DNA of 64,000 nt from Diphasiastrum complanatum (lineage: Eukaryota; Streptophyta; Lycopodiopsida; Lycopodiales; Lycopodiaceae). Below the pieces are notes generated by a model. The model made no database searches, was not told the origin of the DNA, and saw nothing but the letters and a program-made list of their open reading frames with translations. The position numbers were made by a program, and so were the translations under genes. Of this stretch, positions 44,619-56,272 are shown piece after piece. The stretch covers positions 59,417,010 through 59,481,009 of the forward strand of contig CM055099.1 in NCBI GenBank assembly GCA_029204225.1, written 5' to 3'. Position 1 is the first letter of the stretch. Each line of letters begins with the position of its first letter.

Positions 44619-46540
44619 GTGCATAAACTGAACGAAGTTGTTTTAATTTTCAGTTGGCAAGGGGATACTGATGAAATCTTGGAGGGGGGTGCTACCGAGA
44701 TTCGCCCAGCATCACCGGGAAGTGATGGGAGAAATACAAAAATTCAGCCAGCTTCACCTGGCAGTGATGACACTCTAGACTCAAACAAACTGTTGCAAAC
44801 CTTAGGCAAGGCAGTTTTAGAACTTCATTAGAGCAATAAACAACGGGATAAACAAATGCAAAATCTATTTAATCAACTACAAGCTATTAACTTAACAACT
44901 TGGGCTACCAACCGAAAATATTTTCCGGCGATAAAAAGTTTAAACGTCCGAAAGTTGTTGAAGACTGGATAAACCATTGGACAAGCTATTTTAGCTTGCA
45001 CAACGTCGCAGAAGATAAACGAATATCATCGGTTCTATTGTTCGTATGCATTGTGATGTTGTGGATGTGAATGTGTTTTCATGCTTTAACACTGAAAATT
45101 CGCATTAGGAACAAGAGCTTTTGCATGATTTGAAGCAAGAGTTTACGGAAGTTTTTCCGAAGTAGCTATCTTATGGACTACCACCCGTTCGGTCAGTAGA
45201 TCATAAGATAGATATTTTGCCCGATAGTCGTCCTATCTTCAGACAACCATATCGGTTTAGTCAGAAGGAAGAGGAAGAAGTGGCTAGGCAGATCAAGGAG
45301 TATCTTAGGATGGGACACATAAGACCTAGTAAATCTCCATGGGGAGCACCTGTCCTTCTTGAGAGTAAGAAAGATGGGAGTTTTCGGCTATGTGTAGATT
45401 ACAAGGGTCTAAACAAACTAACAATTAAAAATAAATACTCGTTGCCCAGGATGGACGATCTCATAGATCGATTGAATGGACCTAAATACTTCACGAAAAT
45501 TGATCTATGTACAGGATACCATCAGATTAGGATACATCCGGAAGATGTATCTAAAACCGGCTTTAGGACCAGGTTTGGCCACTACGAGTTTCTTGTATTG
45601 CTCTTTGGTTTGACGAATGCTCTGGCTACTTTCCAGCAAATGATGAACGATTTATTTCATCCATATTTGGGGAAGTTCGTAGTAGTGTTTCTGGATGATA
45701 TTCTAATCTATAGCAGAACAGTCAAAGAGCATGCTAAGCATCTCCGTACTGTCTTACGTATCTTAAGACAAGAGAAGCTTTATGCAAAAGAATCAAAGTG
45801 CGAATTCTTCAAGAAGGAACTTCTTTACCTAGGTCATAAGATTATCTCATTTGGGATCAAGATTGACGAAGAAAAGGTGAAGACGGTAGTGGAATGGCCA
45901 ATTCCTAAAATGATGCATGAACTTAAGTCATTCTTAGGTTTCAATATGTTTTTCCATAGATTTGTAGAGGAGTACTCGAAGATTGCTGCACCTCTTAATA
46001 ATATGTTGAAAGGAGTAAAAAGCCGCAAAGGTAGGCCAAGTCCTCCTATTAGATGGAATGAGAAATTAGATGAGAGTTTTCATAAACTCAAGCTTCTAAT
46101 TGCCTCAGCTCCAGTTTTGAGAATAGCGGATCCAGACTTGTCATTCGTCATTAACACTGACGCGAGTGATACGGCTATTGGAGCTGTTCTCTTACAGGAG
46201 GGTCAGCCCGTTGCCTTTGAGAGTAAGAAACTAACCAATGCACAGGTCAGGTACACCACTCAGGCAAAAGAGCTTTTTGTGATGATCTATGCTTTGAAGT
46301 CATGGAGACATTACCTGTACGGTAATAAATTCGTGGTTAATACCAATCATCAACCTTTAAAGTATTTCTGTAATCAGAATGATTTGTGAGGTCGTAAGGC
46401 CAGATGGGCAGAACTCATGCAAGAATTTGACTTTGAAGTACAGTATATGAGGGGCTCATCTAATCAGATGCCTGATGCACTTAGTCGAATTGGTGAAGTG
46501 AACGAACTTTCCTTCACTGAGATCAGTTAGACTTATATCT
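44619..46540 (+). pseudogene. Chromovirus-like Gypsy Gag scrap, RT and RNase H
   Basis: A Gag remnant at 44619-45060 includes the duplicated motif I(R/Q)PASPGSD and PKIFSGDKKFKRPKV. It joins directly to pre-RT sequence (LPPVRSVDHKIDILPDSRPI), so the end of Gag and the protease are deleted. The 390-codon frame 45217-46389 holds RT: RLCVDYKGLNKLT, motif A YFTKIDLCTGYHQIRI, FGLTNALATFQ, catalytic FLDD (VVFLDDILIYS). RNase H follows (NTDASDTAIGAVLLQEG, TTQAKELFVMIYALKSWRHY, NTNHQPLKYF). A TGA at 46387-46389 interrupts RNase H, whose end (MPDALSRI) continues to 46510. The RT style is that of plant chromoviruses, a different lineage from Gypsy-1 and -2. Confidence 0.9.
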
Positions 46541-46615
46541 CTCCCTGAGAGGTCTTTATGAGAAAGACCCACACTTTGGACCAATCTGGAATAGGGTTCT
46601 AGCAGTTTCATCAAC

Positions 46616-47419
46616 ATGACTGATGATCATGGTGGTCAGTCTGGGGGGGAGGATATAAAGGATACTGATGACTTCTCTATCTGTAATGGACTATTGTTTA
46701 GGAAAGGGAAGGTTTGTGTGCCTGATGTGGATGTTGTTAAGAATAAAATTCTTTATGAATGTCATGACTCACCATGCACAGCAGGACATCCCGACATACG
46801 TCGTACATTGGATTTGGTACGAAGGGATTTTTATTGGCCAAAACTTAAGCCCTTTGTAGAATCTTATGTCGTCAAGTGTGACCAATGCCAGTTGAATAAA
46901 GCTGAACGCCATAAGGCTGGCGGTTTGTTGCATCCACTGGATATCCCTGATAAGAGATGGGATAGTATTTCCATGGATTTCGTGGTTGGGTTATCGCGGA
47001 CGAATAAACAACATGATGCAATTTGGGTTGTGGTCGACCATCTTACCAAATTGGCTACGTTTATTCTGGTAAAAACCATCGCGAAGGCTTCTGATTTAGC
47101 TCAGATATTTGTAGAGCGCCTGTTTAGGCTTTACGGATTACCAAGTGATATTGTGAGCGATCACAATACAAAGTTCACTAGTCACTTTTGGTCGGTCGTA
47201 TTCGCTAAACTAGAGACGACACTGAGTTTGTGTTCTTCTGATCATCTTGAGTCGGATGGACAGACGGAAAGAACAAATCAGACGATGGAACAAATGCTTC
47301 GGGCATATGTTTCTAGACGGCAATCTGATTGGGAAAAGAACCTTCCATTGATTGAGTTTGCCTATAATAGTAGTAAGCATTCGGCTACCGAAATATATCT
47401 ATTTATAGTTGTGCATTAA
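46616..47419 (+). pseudogene. Chromovirus-like Gypsy integrase
   Basis: A 267-codon frame with the HHCC zinc finger (ECHDSPCTAGHPDIRRTL and VKCDQCQLNKA). The core has SMDFVVGL (first Asp), IVSDHNTKFTSHFW (second Asp) and SDGQTERTNQTM (Glu), then PLIEFAYNSSKHSAT. After that the frame loses homology (EIYLFIVVH) and stops, so the C-terminal domain, including any chromodomain, and the LTR are missing. Confidence 0.88.
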
Positions 47420-49067
47420 TGCCCATAAGTCTGCGCTAGAATTGGCTCTAATCTCCAAAAAATAATGTTGCTTTCCACTCTAAGCATATTACATATCATG
47501 CAGAAGGGCCTTGGAGAGCAATAGCCCAAGGTGAAAGGCCCTTCTGATGACAAAAGGGCCAAGTGGACCTTCTCCAACATGAAAGCCGTTTGGACATATT
47601 GCAAGTGCTTGCGTTTTGTTCGTGAAAAATGTAAAAAGTGATTATAAGTCTGACGAAACTGCCCATGAATCCCCACTGAAGCACCCAATGATTAAGGGAA
47701 GATAAGTACCAACCATTGTTATGCCTTGCAATTTATCTCACAGCAGTTAGACGTTACTAAAATGTTTGTAGTTGGGGAAACATGACAGTCGCCAATTAAG
47801 AATGAATGCTTATTGCTCTAATTGGTATGCAACATTATTGCTAAAATTTGACATTCATTCTCTATTATCATCATATCTTTCATAATTTTTAGGGATGATG
47901 TGTGATGTCATTAAATAGAAATCGCCCTTCAAATTTCATTTTATGGACGATCTAATTTTCATGCAAATTTTATTTTAAAAATGTTAATATCAAATTCCAA
48001 GTAAAAAATGAATTTCTCATATCAAATATCAAGTAAAACTTTCACTTAACAAGATTGGAGGCTTTAGGCTAGAATCTAGATGGATTATAGCAAACATGAG
48101 CACAACGTACACATGAAGGTCAAACTTTCAAAGTTTGCAACTTCCATGAGCACAACATACACATGAAGGCCAGACTTTCAAAGTTTGCAAGTAGGAGTTA
48201 AATTGTAACATTTATGGAGAATGCATGATTTTAACTTGGAAGTTGGGAATTTGGCCCATTGTTCAAACTTTAAACCTTGAGCCAATCTCTCCAATGGTCC
48301 ATGCTAGAGTGAAAAGTCCTTGAAGTTTGAAGTTTGTGAACCTCAATTCCAATATCATTGCATTGAGTATTAAGCTATGATGAACTTGCAAAGGGTCAAT
48401 TTTCAAGTTTCAAGCCTACATCATGTACTATAATGATGTACTATAAGGACCTTAACTCAAAACATCCAAAATATATTGTTTTAATTTTGATGGCCCAAAA
48501 ATGGAAAACCGTATCAAATACGTCCAAATTTGGCCTTTGAAGGACATGATGGGTCAAATTTCAACATACAGTTTAGCATCCTCATGCAAGCCAATTCAAG
48601 CCCGGACCAAATTCAAAGTCCCTGTCCGAAGATTATCGTTCAAAAGGAGGAAAATCTTTGTAATTCATGAGTAAATCTAGCTTGACGTGATTTTTGGTTT
48701 AATCAAAGGTGGAGAGACTAACCGGCATCTACTTCAATGAAAAAGTCTGCATCACACATTGTTTCCTTCTTCCATAGGAACAGTGTCCATTACATACGTG
48801 AATTTGGCGAAGTCTGCATCGATAAACATAGCTGAACAGTATCCCTTACATACGTGAATTTGGCGAAGTCTCGGTCTCTTCTGGACTTGGCTACTATTGC
48901 CTCAAGTCCTGCACCAGAACAACTAAACTACTCACAATGACTTGCTTCACTTTCCTTCCTTCTACACACTTTCAAACCCAAGTCCCTTTCTTCCCCGTCT
49001 CAAGGAGAAGATTAATTTCAACAAGCGAGGCGCTTCGTCATGCAGCTCAAGCAAGAGCTAATATATA
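47420..49067. other. Intergenic sequence, possible upstream region of the peptide gene
   Basis: No transposon protein is visible here. Two short tandem repeats are present: about 52-bp units starting near 48094 and 48146 ('catgagcacaac.tacacatgaagg'), and the word 'acatacgtgaatttggcgaag' twice, near 48793 and 48849. Nothing else is supported. Confidence 0.45.
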
Positions 49068-49079
49068 ATAGCACCAGCT
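49068..49079 (+). promoter_or_regulatory. Candidate TATA box of the peptide gene
   Basis: AATATATAATAG lies about 150 bp upstream of the chosen ATG and is followed by a T/C-rich stretch (ctctctctatgg) typical of plant transcription starts. It fits a 5' untranslated region of roughly 110-130 nt. Confidence 0.45.
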
Positions 49080-49222
49080 CTCTCTATGGATCTCTACATT
49101 TCTTATGCCTCCAATTCCTGCTAATCTATTTTAAGTGTGATCGAATAGAGAACATCCACAACATATACTTTCCAAATTTCAATAGTACACGGCAAACAAG
49201 AATCCGTATTGGATCTGACACA

Positions 49223-49639
49223 ATGAAGGCAAAGTACTGCCCAATATGCATTTTAGTTGCCTTATTGCTGCTTATTACGATCTGTCACGTGGATTGTATC
49301 AGACCTGCCCTGAATAACTTGAGCAGTCAAGGATCACAAGCATGTCAATCAAATATCTACATCGTGCAATCCACACCTTGCCTGGGAATGGACGGTCCAG
49401 GCTCCAGTCCCATTTCTTCAGCGAAAGACTCTATCAACCCCAACAAAATCAAGATGAGCCCTTTATCATCTTCATCCCTTTTTGAACGTGCTAGTACAAG
49501 TGGCACACAGTACTCTCACATATCACCCAAAGCGTCGCCATATCTGTCGTCTCAGAAGACTGGACCACCTTCCGGTCCGAGCCCCAAGGGAAATGTTGTA
49601 ATCAACTCGGCAAAGCAACTTGGGCTTAGAAGAATGTAA
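49223..49639 (+). CDS. Secreted peptide precursor with PIP/IDA-like SGPS motif
   Basis: 138 codons. The frame is open back to 49040, but the Met at 49223 is preferred: it sits right before a classic signal peptide (MKAKYCPICILVALLLLITI, then CHVDC) and downstream of a TATA-like box. The rest is a Ser/Pro/Gln-rich, low-structure pro-region, two Cys near residues 39 and 53, then near the C-terminus SPKASPY and the motif PPSGPSPKGN (about residues 115-124), followed by a 14-residue basic tail ending RRM. Plant PIP-type peptides share SGPS-x-x-G and IDA-type peptides share PPS-x-PS. These are short secreted signals, cut from such precursors, that act on receptor kinases in immunity or organ shedding. 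The tail after the motif and a missing final His make the assignment tentative. It appears intronless, and no transposon sequence overlaps it. Confidence 0.6.
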   Translation: MKAKYCPICILVALLLLITICHVDCIRPALNNLSSQGSQACQSNIYIVQSTPCLGMDGPGSSPISSAKDSINPNKIKMSPLSSSSLFERASTSGTQYSHISPKASPYLSSQKTGPPSGPSPKGNVVINSAKQLGLRRM

Positions 49640-50399
49640 ATTCATCATTGAAAAGAGTGTGTTAGAATTAAATGACCACTCTACATTTTTAGTACTTTTT
49701 TTATTTCCTGAATAACTTCAACATTAGTACAATATAATTAGACCATATAATGTAGCTAGGTTCATTACTTTTGGCCATATTAACTTTTATTTTGGTAGTA
49801 AAGAGAATAGAGACAATTTGTATTTTGATTCTTAGTCTCTCTCATCTTCTTGCTCCAACTACTTATCTCAATGCTTAAGATAGCATGTCAAATAATTTTC
49901 GTTTTTTGTATCAATGGAAATTATTAATTTCTGATGCTTATTCTCACTCCAATCCGATCCTCAAAGGGCCAACCTTATTATGCCACTAACAAGTCTATCA
50001 AAGACAATCAAAGCTGGAAGGCCTACAAAAATACACTACTATGTGAGAGACTATGTAAATTTACATTTTTGAGCTAAAAATAAAAATAGAATCATTACAC
50101 TACCCAATAATGTTTCTCTCAACTTGACTCGACTCAACAATATTTGAGTCGATTGTCAACTCAGCCTGATATTCGAGTCGAACCAGAATACGCAATGTTC
50201 GAGTTGACCCAGAATACGCAATATTCGACCCAACATTTATTCGAGTCAAGGTTGAAATATTGTTTGAGCTTCATGATCACACCTCAATAGTTTAAAATAG
50301 CAGAGATGGTGACTTTTGTAGTTAGCGATATATAAAGATTTTGATCGCCACTTAATTGTGAATAAGTTAAGAGTAAGTGTACAAAATCCATCATTTGAG

Positions 50400-50430
<31 letters not shown>

Positions 50431-51474
50431 GACAGTAGAAAACATGGGGAGAGAGAGATAGAATAAAGATCAAATAGAGAATAGACATTGTACAACTCTC
50501 CAAGAAAGTAATTTGCATCAGCGATAGTGATAGATAGAATGGTAGTAAGAAAGAAGAGTGACACCCTCCTTAGTAAACTCTGATTTGCAACATCTTTGCA
50601 TTGTCATCTTGTAATCTTCTTCTATCAACAAAGCGACTAGTTTTGATCTATAACTGACAAAAAGGTCCTCGCACATTTTGACATTATGAATGTTGTTAAT
50701 GTTGATGAAGTTACATATGCTCTAATCTTTAATGCATTAACCATAGTTTTACTTTCATGACTTCTTGCAAGAATTAACAATAGATTGTCAACTATAATTC
50801 CACGATTGTCTTAGACACCTCATATGAAATGTATACATGACTATAATAGATGCATACCAACAATCTTGTAGGTATATTCAATTATAATAATAATAAGTTA
50901 CGAGATTCTGAAGGCAACTATAACTCTTAAATTGGTTGTATTTTTTCACACTAATTCCCAAAAGAAGGTCTCTTCAAAACTAAAATCAAAGAAAAACCTC
51001 AATTTTTTTTATTCATTGAGAAAAATAAAATATTTTCAATTTGTGGACGAATTGTCCATACAATGCATTATTGTGGATCAACATATTTTTGGTACTTGAG
51101 ATTTATTGTGTGCATTTTGCAAGCTAGTCAATTCTACATTACTTTGAAATTCACCTTTAGTAAGATTGGAGTATTGTATAAAACTCACAAGACTTGATTT
51201 GGTTAAGAGATCTATATGAATTCTCTTTTTGAGGTTTGGATCAATGAAACTGAATTCATTTTTGGTCTTCTGGTCAAGGAGTCTTATTTCACTCAAATCT
51301 TAGGTTGGTTGCAGCTAGTTAAAAGATCATAATTCAAGATCATTGTTGATCTTGTTGAATAAGCTTATAAACTCTATTTCAGTTCCAAGAAAAGTGGAAT
51401 ATCAAATTTGATCTATTTTTTTTAATCTACCTTGTACTTTCTGTACCATATTTTGTTTCCAATGGCTTCATTGA
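49640..51474. other. Intergenic AT-rich sequence
   Basis: No gene supported. Contains a GT tract at 50401-50430 and a short cluster of repeated 'attcgagt(c)(g)a(a/c)cc' words at 50110-50245 that form a degenerate minisatellite. Confidence 0.45.
50401..50430. repeat. (GT)n microsatellite
   Basis: About 15 TG units with one TT interruption. Confidence 0.85.
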
Positions 51475-52283
51475 TGTTGGAAGTATTTCTAGTGTGTGTG
51501 GTGGCTAGATCTACTTACGGGTGTAGTATAGGGATGTAGAGATTTGTCCACTTTTTAAGTTTCTACAATAAGCTTTGACGGAAATACAGACAGAATCAAC
51601 ATGGATGAGAGCACTAAGGTTTACCCAACTAGTGCCCGAAATGGAAATAAAGCTAATTAGAAACAACAATAAAAATCCTTGCTAAGGCAAACCCAACTAG
51701 CAAGATTGCTAAACTAAGACCTAGATTAACACCCAAAGGGTTTGAAAGAGAAGTTGCGGCTAACTAAATAAACCAATAAAAACATGCCACAATAAGCCAA
51801 TGAAAGGAGGCAAGAGGAGGCCTGAGCACCTTCCCTCAAGCTATGCACCTTCCAATGGGAACACAAAGAAATAGAATGATAATCTCAATAGAGAGCAATT
51901 TTGCATAATCTCAAAGTGTTATTTACAATGCAAATACCTCTCCTTTTATGGCAAGGAGGGTCTTCCATAAGTATCTACGGACTTATGGGACTACTTTCTT
52001 TCTAGCCTTTCTAGAACTTCTATCTTAGGATTTAGAACTTCAAAGTTTCTTAGCTTAGGAAAACTTAAGATAAAATATTTCTAGTCTTAAGTTTCCTAAG
52101 TCTAAGTTCTAAATCTAAGTTTAAGCTATTTTATTATTATTTAAGCTTCTACTCATGGGCTTACAAAACACATGCCATGGTTGAAATTTATTGACAGATA
52201 CTCATACGTGGACTTACAAAACACATGCCACGGAGTTTTATTGCTTTCTTTTTATTTTCTCTGTGTTAGCACAATTGCTAACA
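51475..52283 (-). mobile_element. 3' LTR of a minus-strand element (inverted-pair family)
   Basis: On the minus strand it starts TGTTAGCAATTGTGC at 52283, right after a purine tract, and ends CTTCCAACA at 51475: 809 bp. It is the reverse-complement relative of the LTR at 58343-59168 over its whole length (shared 'aagaaagcaataaaa', 'taaatagtc'-like and 'tcccattggaaggtgcatag' words). It closes a unit whose coding part is at 52300-55300. Confidence 0.85.
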
Positions 52284-52286
52284 TTA

Positions 52287-52297
52287 TCCCCCTCCTT
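52287..52297 (-). other. Polypurine tract
   Basis: AAGGAGGGGGA on the minus strand lies three bases before the LTR start. It shows that 51475-52283 is a 3' LTR and that the unit extends to the right. Confidence 0.75.
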
Positions 52298-52299
52298 AT

Positions 52300-55200
52300 T
52301 GGATTGGTGGTCCCACACCAATCGACGCCTTTTTGTCCTGGATCTTTTGTGCTTCTTGGAGGCGAGACTGTTGCTGTTAGGAATGGAGATTGTCGTGCCG
52401 ATGCCCTCCATCATTTGCCATCGTAATTTGTTCAGGAAGGGCATGGATTTGTAATAATGGAGCATACCCTGTAGAAAGTTATGGGTTTTCCATAGCTCCA
52501 CCATACCAACGTGCAGGGCGGAAGTGAGTGCAGCATGATAGAGCCTTGCTACGCTGATATGGTCGTCTTGAGTTCGCAAGGGTTTATTGATATCAAGGGC
52601 GATTAGGGGTAGCCCTCGATCCTCTTAACCTCTGAGTTCTGCCAGAAATGCCACCAAGCTGAATTGTCCACAAAATATCTGACGTTGCGATCAAGATTGC
52701 CATGGTGCTTCTGGTAGAATACTCGACAGTTGGTGACCATGTCTTCGGCTAAGTTGCCGGTATCGACGCTTGTGAGCTTGAGACAAAATATTCTATTCTT
52801 GACCTTAGTGGCAGGAAACGGTTCTCGCCTACTGGATAGTAATACGGATTTGTGCCCATGTAGGAGGGAGCTTCGATATACCATGACATTGAGGTCTTAC
52901 TCTGCAAGAAGAGTTGATGACGCCAGAGAGGTTGTGGATCCAGGAGTTTGACTGTTTTTTTATGTGTTTTACTCTGGTCTAGATCTGACAGTATGTAGCC
53001 ACCTTGCTCTTTTGTTGTTGGATATTTCTTGGCAAACTCCTGAGAGGCGCGCAACTCCTTGCTCAGTTCTATGGGCATGATTCTATGTCGGATGGTTGGT
53101 GCTTCAGAGACAACCTCGTGTTGAGTTTGTGGATCGGGTTCAGGAGAGAGAGGAGGCGAGGGGTTAGCTTACTCAGGAGAAAATTGTTGTGGAATGAAGG
53201 GGGGATTAGTGGTGTCGAGAGGATTAGAAGCGGTGGAAGAAAAAAGATAATGTTGGGAGCTGGTACCCCCAGAGCCTGACAAATTGGTTGGTGCTTGAGC
53301 TCCTTGTCACAAGGGTTGGCCTTGAAATGCGGAGCCTTGAGTTGCAGGAGGAGGCTGCTGGAATCCTGCTCCATCTCCACCATCTGGTCCATCAAAGTGG
53401 TGCCCCAAATCATGGAATTGGGCATGCTCTACATGAACCGATGGTGTCGATTGGACAACGGCTTTTAAGCGTTCTTCCAAGGTGGCTATGTGCTGGTTCA
53501 GAGCCTCGACGGAAGCAAGGTATGATTGTTCTAATTCTGAGTGCTGCTCCGTCGTGGCTTTCAACTTTTGGGCCATCATTTGATAGGCCACCACTGGAAT
53601 GGCAGTCCCCTCAGGAATAGCTGGTGGTGCGAAGTCGTTGAAGTCCACCAATTCCAACTGTTCCTTATAACGGAATGTATTGCTTGTGCATCTGCTACAG
53701 CCTCCTCTTTTTCGGCTTTGAGGGTATCGATGGTTTGCTGCATGTTGGATCAGTTGGAGCTGGTTTTGGAGGTGGAGTAGCATCTACTGCTGTTGTTGAA
53801 TGTAATTGGTGAAGTTCTAGATCTGCAGCTGTTGTTGTTTGTTTTCCTCCTCCAGCCTTTCTTTTTCTTTTTGAAGGTCCGCCATAGCACCATCGTCGAA
53901 TTGCCGCATAGTATATTGTCCCCCTAGGGTGTCGAATAGATTGTATTGAAGCTCATTCACCAACCATACCACTTTTTGGGCTGCAAGGAATAATTGCTCC
54001 CAAGGACCAATGTTAGGGAGGGTGTGTGTGTAGTTAGGATATGGCATTGGGTTAAAGGGTAGAAAATCAGGAGCAGGGCTAGACAGAGGTGTATGAAAAG
54101 CAGGTGGAGGTGATTGTGGATTGAGGGATACAAGCGGTGGGGAGATACTGTGTGGCGGAGACGTTTGGATTGGGTTAGTGGTGACGGTGGTTGATGGAAG
54201 TGCGCTTAGTAATTGTAATGCAAAATCATTTACATTGACTGTGGAGTCAAGTAGGGTGGATATTTGTATAGGTGAGGGCTTTTGTGGAAGTGTGGAAGTG
54301 AAGCCCGTGTTGAGAATAAGTGAGGGTGTGGAGGTGGCAATAAATGGTGGGGGTGGTGGTGGGAGAGTGAGAGCAAGTGATGGAGAGGATTTAAGACTCC
54401 CTCCAGATTCAGCATACTCCCTCTCGATGTCGCTGGATAGAATGTTTTGAGGGACATCGGGTTCGGTGCTGATCACCTTCCCTTTCTGCTTCTTAGTAGG
54501 TGGGGCTGGTGAGACTAGTTCTGCTGTCGGTTGGGGGTGGCTCGCTTTTTTGTGCTTGGATAGAGATCATCCAGCTCCTTGATGGCAGTAGCTGTCCTAG
54601 ACCCCAATTGTTTGGTGACCAACATGTGGAGGAGATACCCACATTTCTTAGTTGGTTTTCTGGCTTTCAGATCTCCGCACAGCTTCTCTGCTACCTTCTC
54701 AGCCCACTTGTAATTTTGAGTGGGATCGTCCATGGTGAGGGTCAAAGAAAAGAGGTCGCTCGGTGGTATGCGATCCATCTTGGCAGTATGCACTTCGACC
54801 ATGGTGATGAGGATTTCAAAGGCGCCCGTAGATGGGGATCTATGATGAGGCATATGGCAATCCCGTCGTTGGTTTGGGCAATGGTTTTACCGTCCTCTGT
54901 CAGAAACTTAGTAAAGTATTTGGCATCATAGCTGGTGCCCTTGCCATGGATTGTCTCTTCGAGATTAGGGAAGCCAATGCTCTAGAGATCCCCCGGAGAG
55001 ACGTTGATGATGGTATAGCTGCTACTCTTAGATGTAAGCCTGAAATTTTGGAATTCATCCGAATATGTGGAGTAGGCCGCTCGAATGAGGCCCACGGTCT
55101 GCTGGTCCCAAAAAATAGTCAAATCAAAGCCAAGGCTTGTGAGCTGCTCGGCGTAATTCTTGATACAGATCATAAAGATATCTCCTAAATAAGGGTGAGG

Positions 55201-55300
55201 GCGTTTACGGCGATGCAAACTGAGCGAGGAATCGTGGGAGGCCATGATAGCAGTGATTTTAGATTGCTCTAAGAATTTTGAAAATCTTGAAAAATTTTGG
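52300..55300 (-). pseudogene. Unrecognised long protein of an LTR element, no pol domains
   Basis: Coding-like minus-strand sequence fills the space between leader and polypurine tract, broken by frameshifts and stops. It starts near MASHDSSLSLHRRKRP (about 55245). Pieces in order: 55245-54982 (FDLTIFWDQQTVGLIRAAYS); 54853-54515 (WAEKVAEKLCGDLKARKPTK, CGYLLHMLVTKQLGS); a Pro/Ser/Thr-rich linker with an LPPPPPP run and a coiled coil ADLQKEKERLEEENKQQQ (54476-53817); a second coil in the same frame (53783-53307: LEQSYLASVEALNQHIATLE); then 53078-52238, ending in a basic tail. No zinc knuckle, protease, RT or integrase motif is present. The first part could be a divergent Gag; the rest is unknown. 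Confidence 0.5.
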
Positions 55301-55399
55301 CATGAACTCGAGAGCAGCAATCTGAAATGAATTCGTGGAGAGAAGGGTGGAGGTCTATATATAGACTTTTTTTGATAGGAATTTGCAACTTCACTCATA

Positions 55400-55790
55400 A
55401 ATCGTCCTCAGTTTCCACGATTTGGTAATGATGGTCGCGAATTTCGAGGCAACATTCTGAGGATCCGCGAATTCTGGTAAGTGATATTTCTATGCCAAAA
55501 GAGAAAAAAGTGTCGGACAGTGCCAAAATTTGTCTAATCAGAATTTGTAGAGATAATAGAGAAATTGTGGGAATCATTTGAAATTCCAGCGAATTATCTG
55601 CAAATTCTGAAAGTGGATATCTAATGAAAAAAACTACCTTTCTCTAATTTTAGAATTATTTTGTCTCTGAGATAGAATTCGCGGAGGCCAAAAATGAATC
55701 GTGCACTGTAAAAAAGGGGTCAGGCAAATTCTATCTGAGATGGTGTGAAACAATTCTTCTGAAACTAATGGCTTTGGTGGTTTTCTCAGA
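55400..55790 (-). other. Leader shared with the plus-strand partner element
   Basis: On the minus strand it contains GCGAATTCTATCTCAGAG within an exact 23-bp match (55664-55686) to 59623-59645 of the plus-strand element, and several 'gaatt(c/t)gc' words found in both. It lies just upstream of the start of the unrecognised protein, where a 5' leader belongs. The expected 5' LTR to the right is missing. Confidence 0.6.
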
Positions 55791-55929
55791 GAAGACTGTT
55801 GGTATACCTGATTAGATAGTATCTTGATGGTTTGAACAAGAAAGCACAGCAAAATTTTGTCGAAGAGACAGGCAGACAATAGAAAAATAAAGAAAAACAG
55901 TAGAAATGATGATTTTTGTATTTAATCCA

Positions 55930-56272
55930 TGATGGATCCACTTTAATCAATGAAGCAAGATCTTGGTTTTGGAGGCATATCTTGATTATTCTCATGTTTG
56001 TGTCGTGATTTTATGGTTCTATTGCCTTCTAACACTTGTGTACTTCACTCTCTGCTGTAAGTCTGTACAGGTACTGTTCTTCACACATGTGAAGGTAGTA
56101 GGTCTCAAGTTTAATCATTTGCTTGTTGTTCTTGCTAGAAATTTGATGGGAAATTGATCTAATTCTAGATCTAATCATTGGTTGATCAGTATATCATGTA
56201 ATCTAGCTTCCAACACCTCTTGAGGATTTGATCTAGATCCATTCTTGGTCTTTATTTCTCTGAAATTTCACA
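55930..56272 (+). mobile_element. Copia LTR fragment
   Basis: Related to the reverse complement of the LTR at 23505-24336 over its last third (shared 'atcttg.tttTGGA.GCA', 'agtgtact'-like, 'tcacacatgtgaa', 'gatcc.ttcttggtc') and ending TTTCACA at 56272. No primer site or coding region follows, so it is a truncated or solo LTR. Confidence 0.55.

Noticed and set aside
47416..47688. 90-codon minus-strand ORF beside the chromovirus integrase
   Set aside because: No recognisable domain, and no related frame elsewhere.
53288..53620. Plus-strand ORFs between 52 and 55 kb
   Set aside because: They overlap the minus-strand coding relic, whose composition, polypurine tract and LTR orientation are mutually consistent; the plus frames look like shadows.
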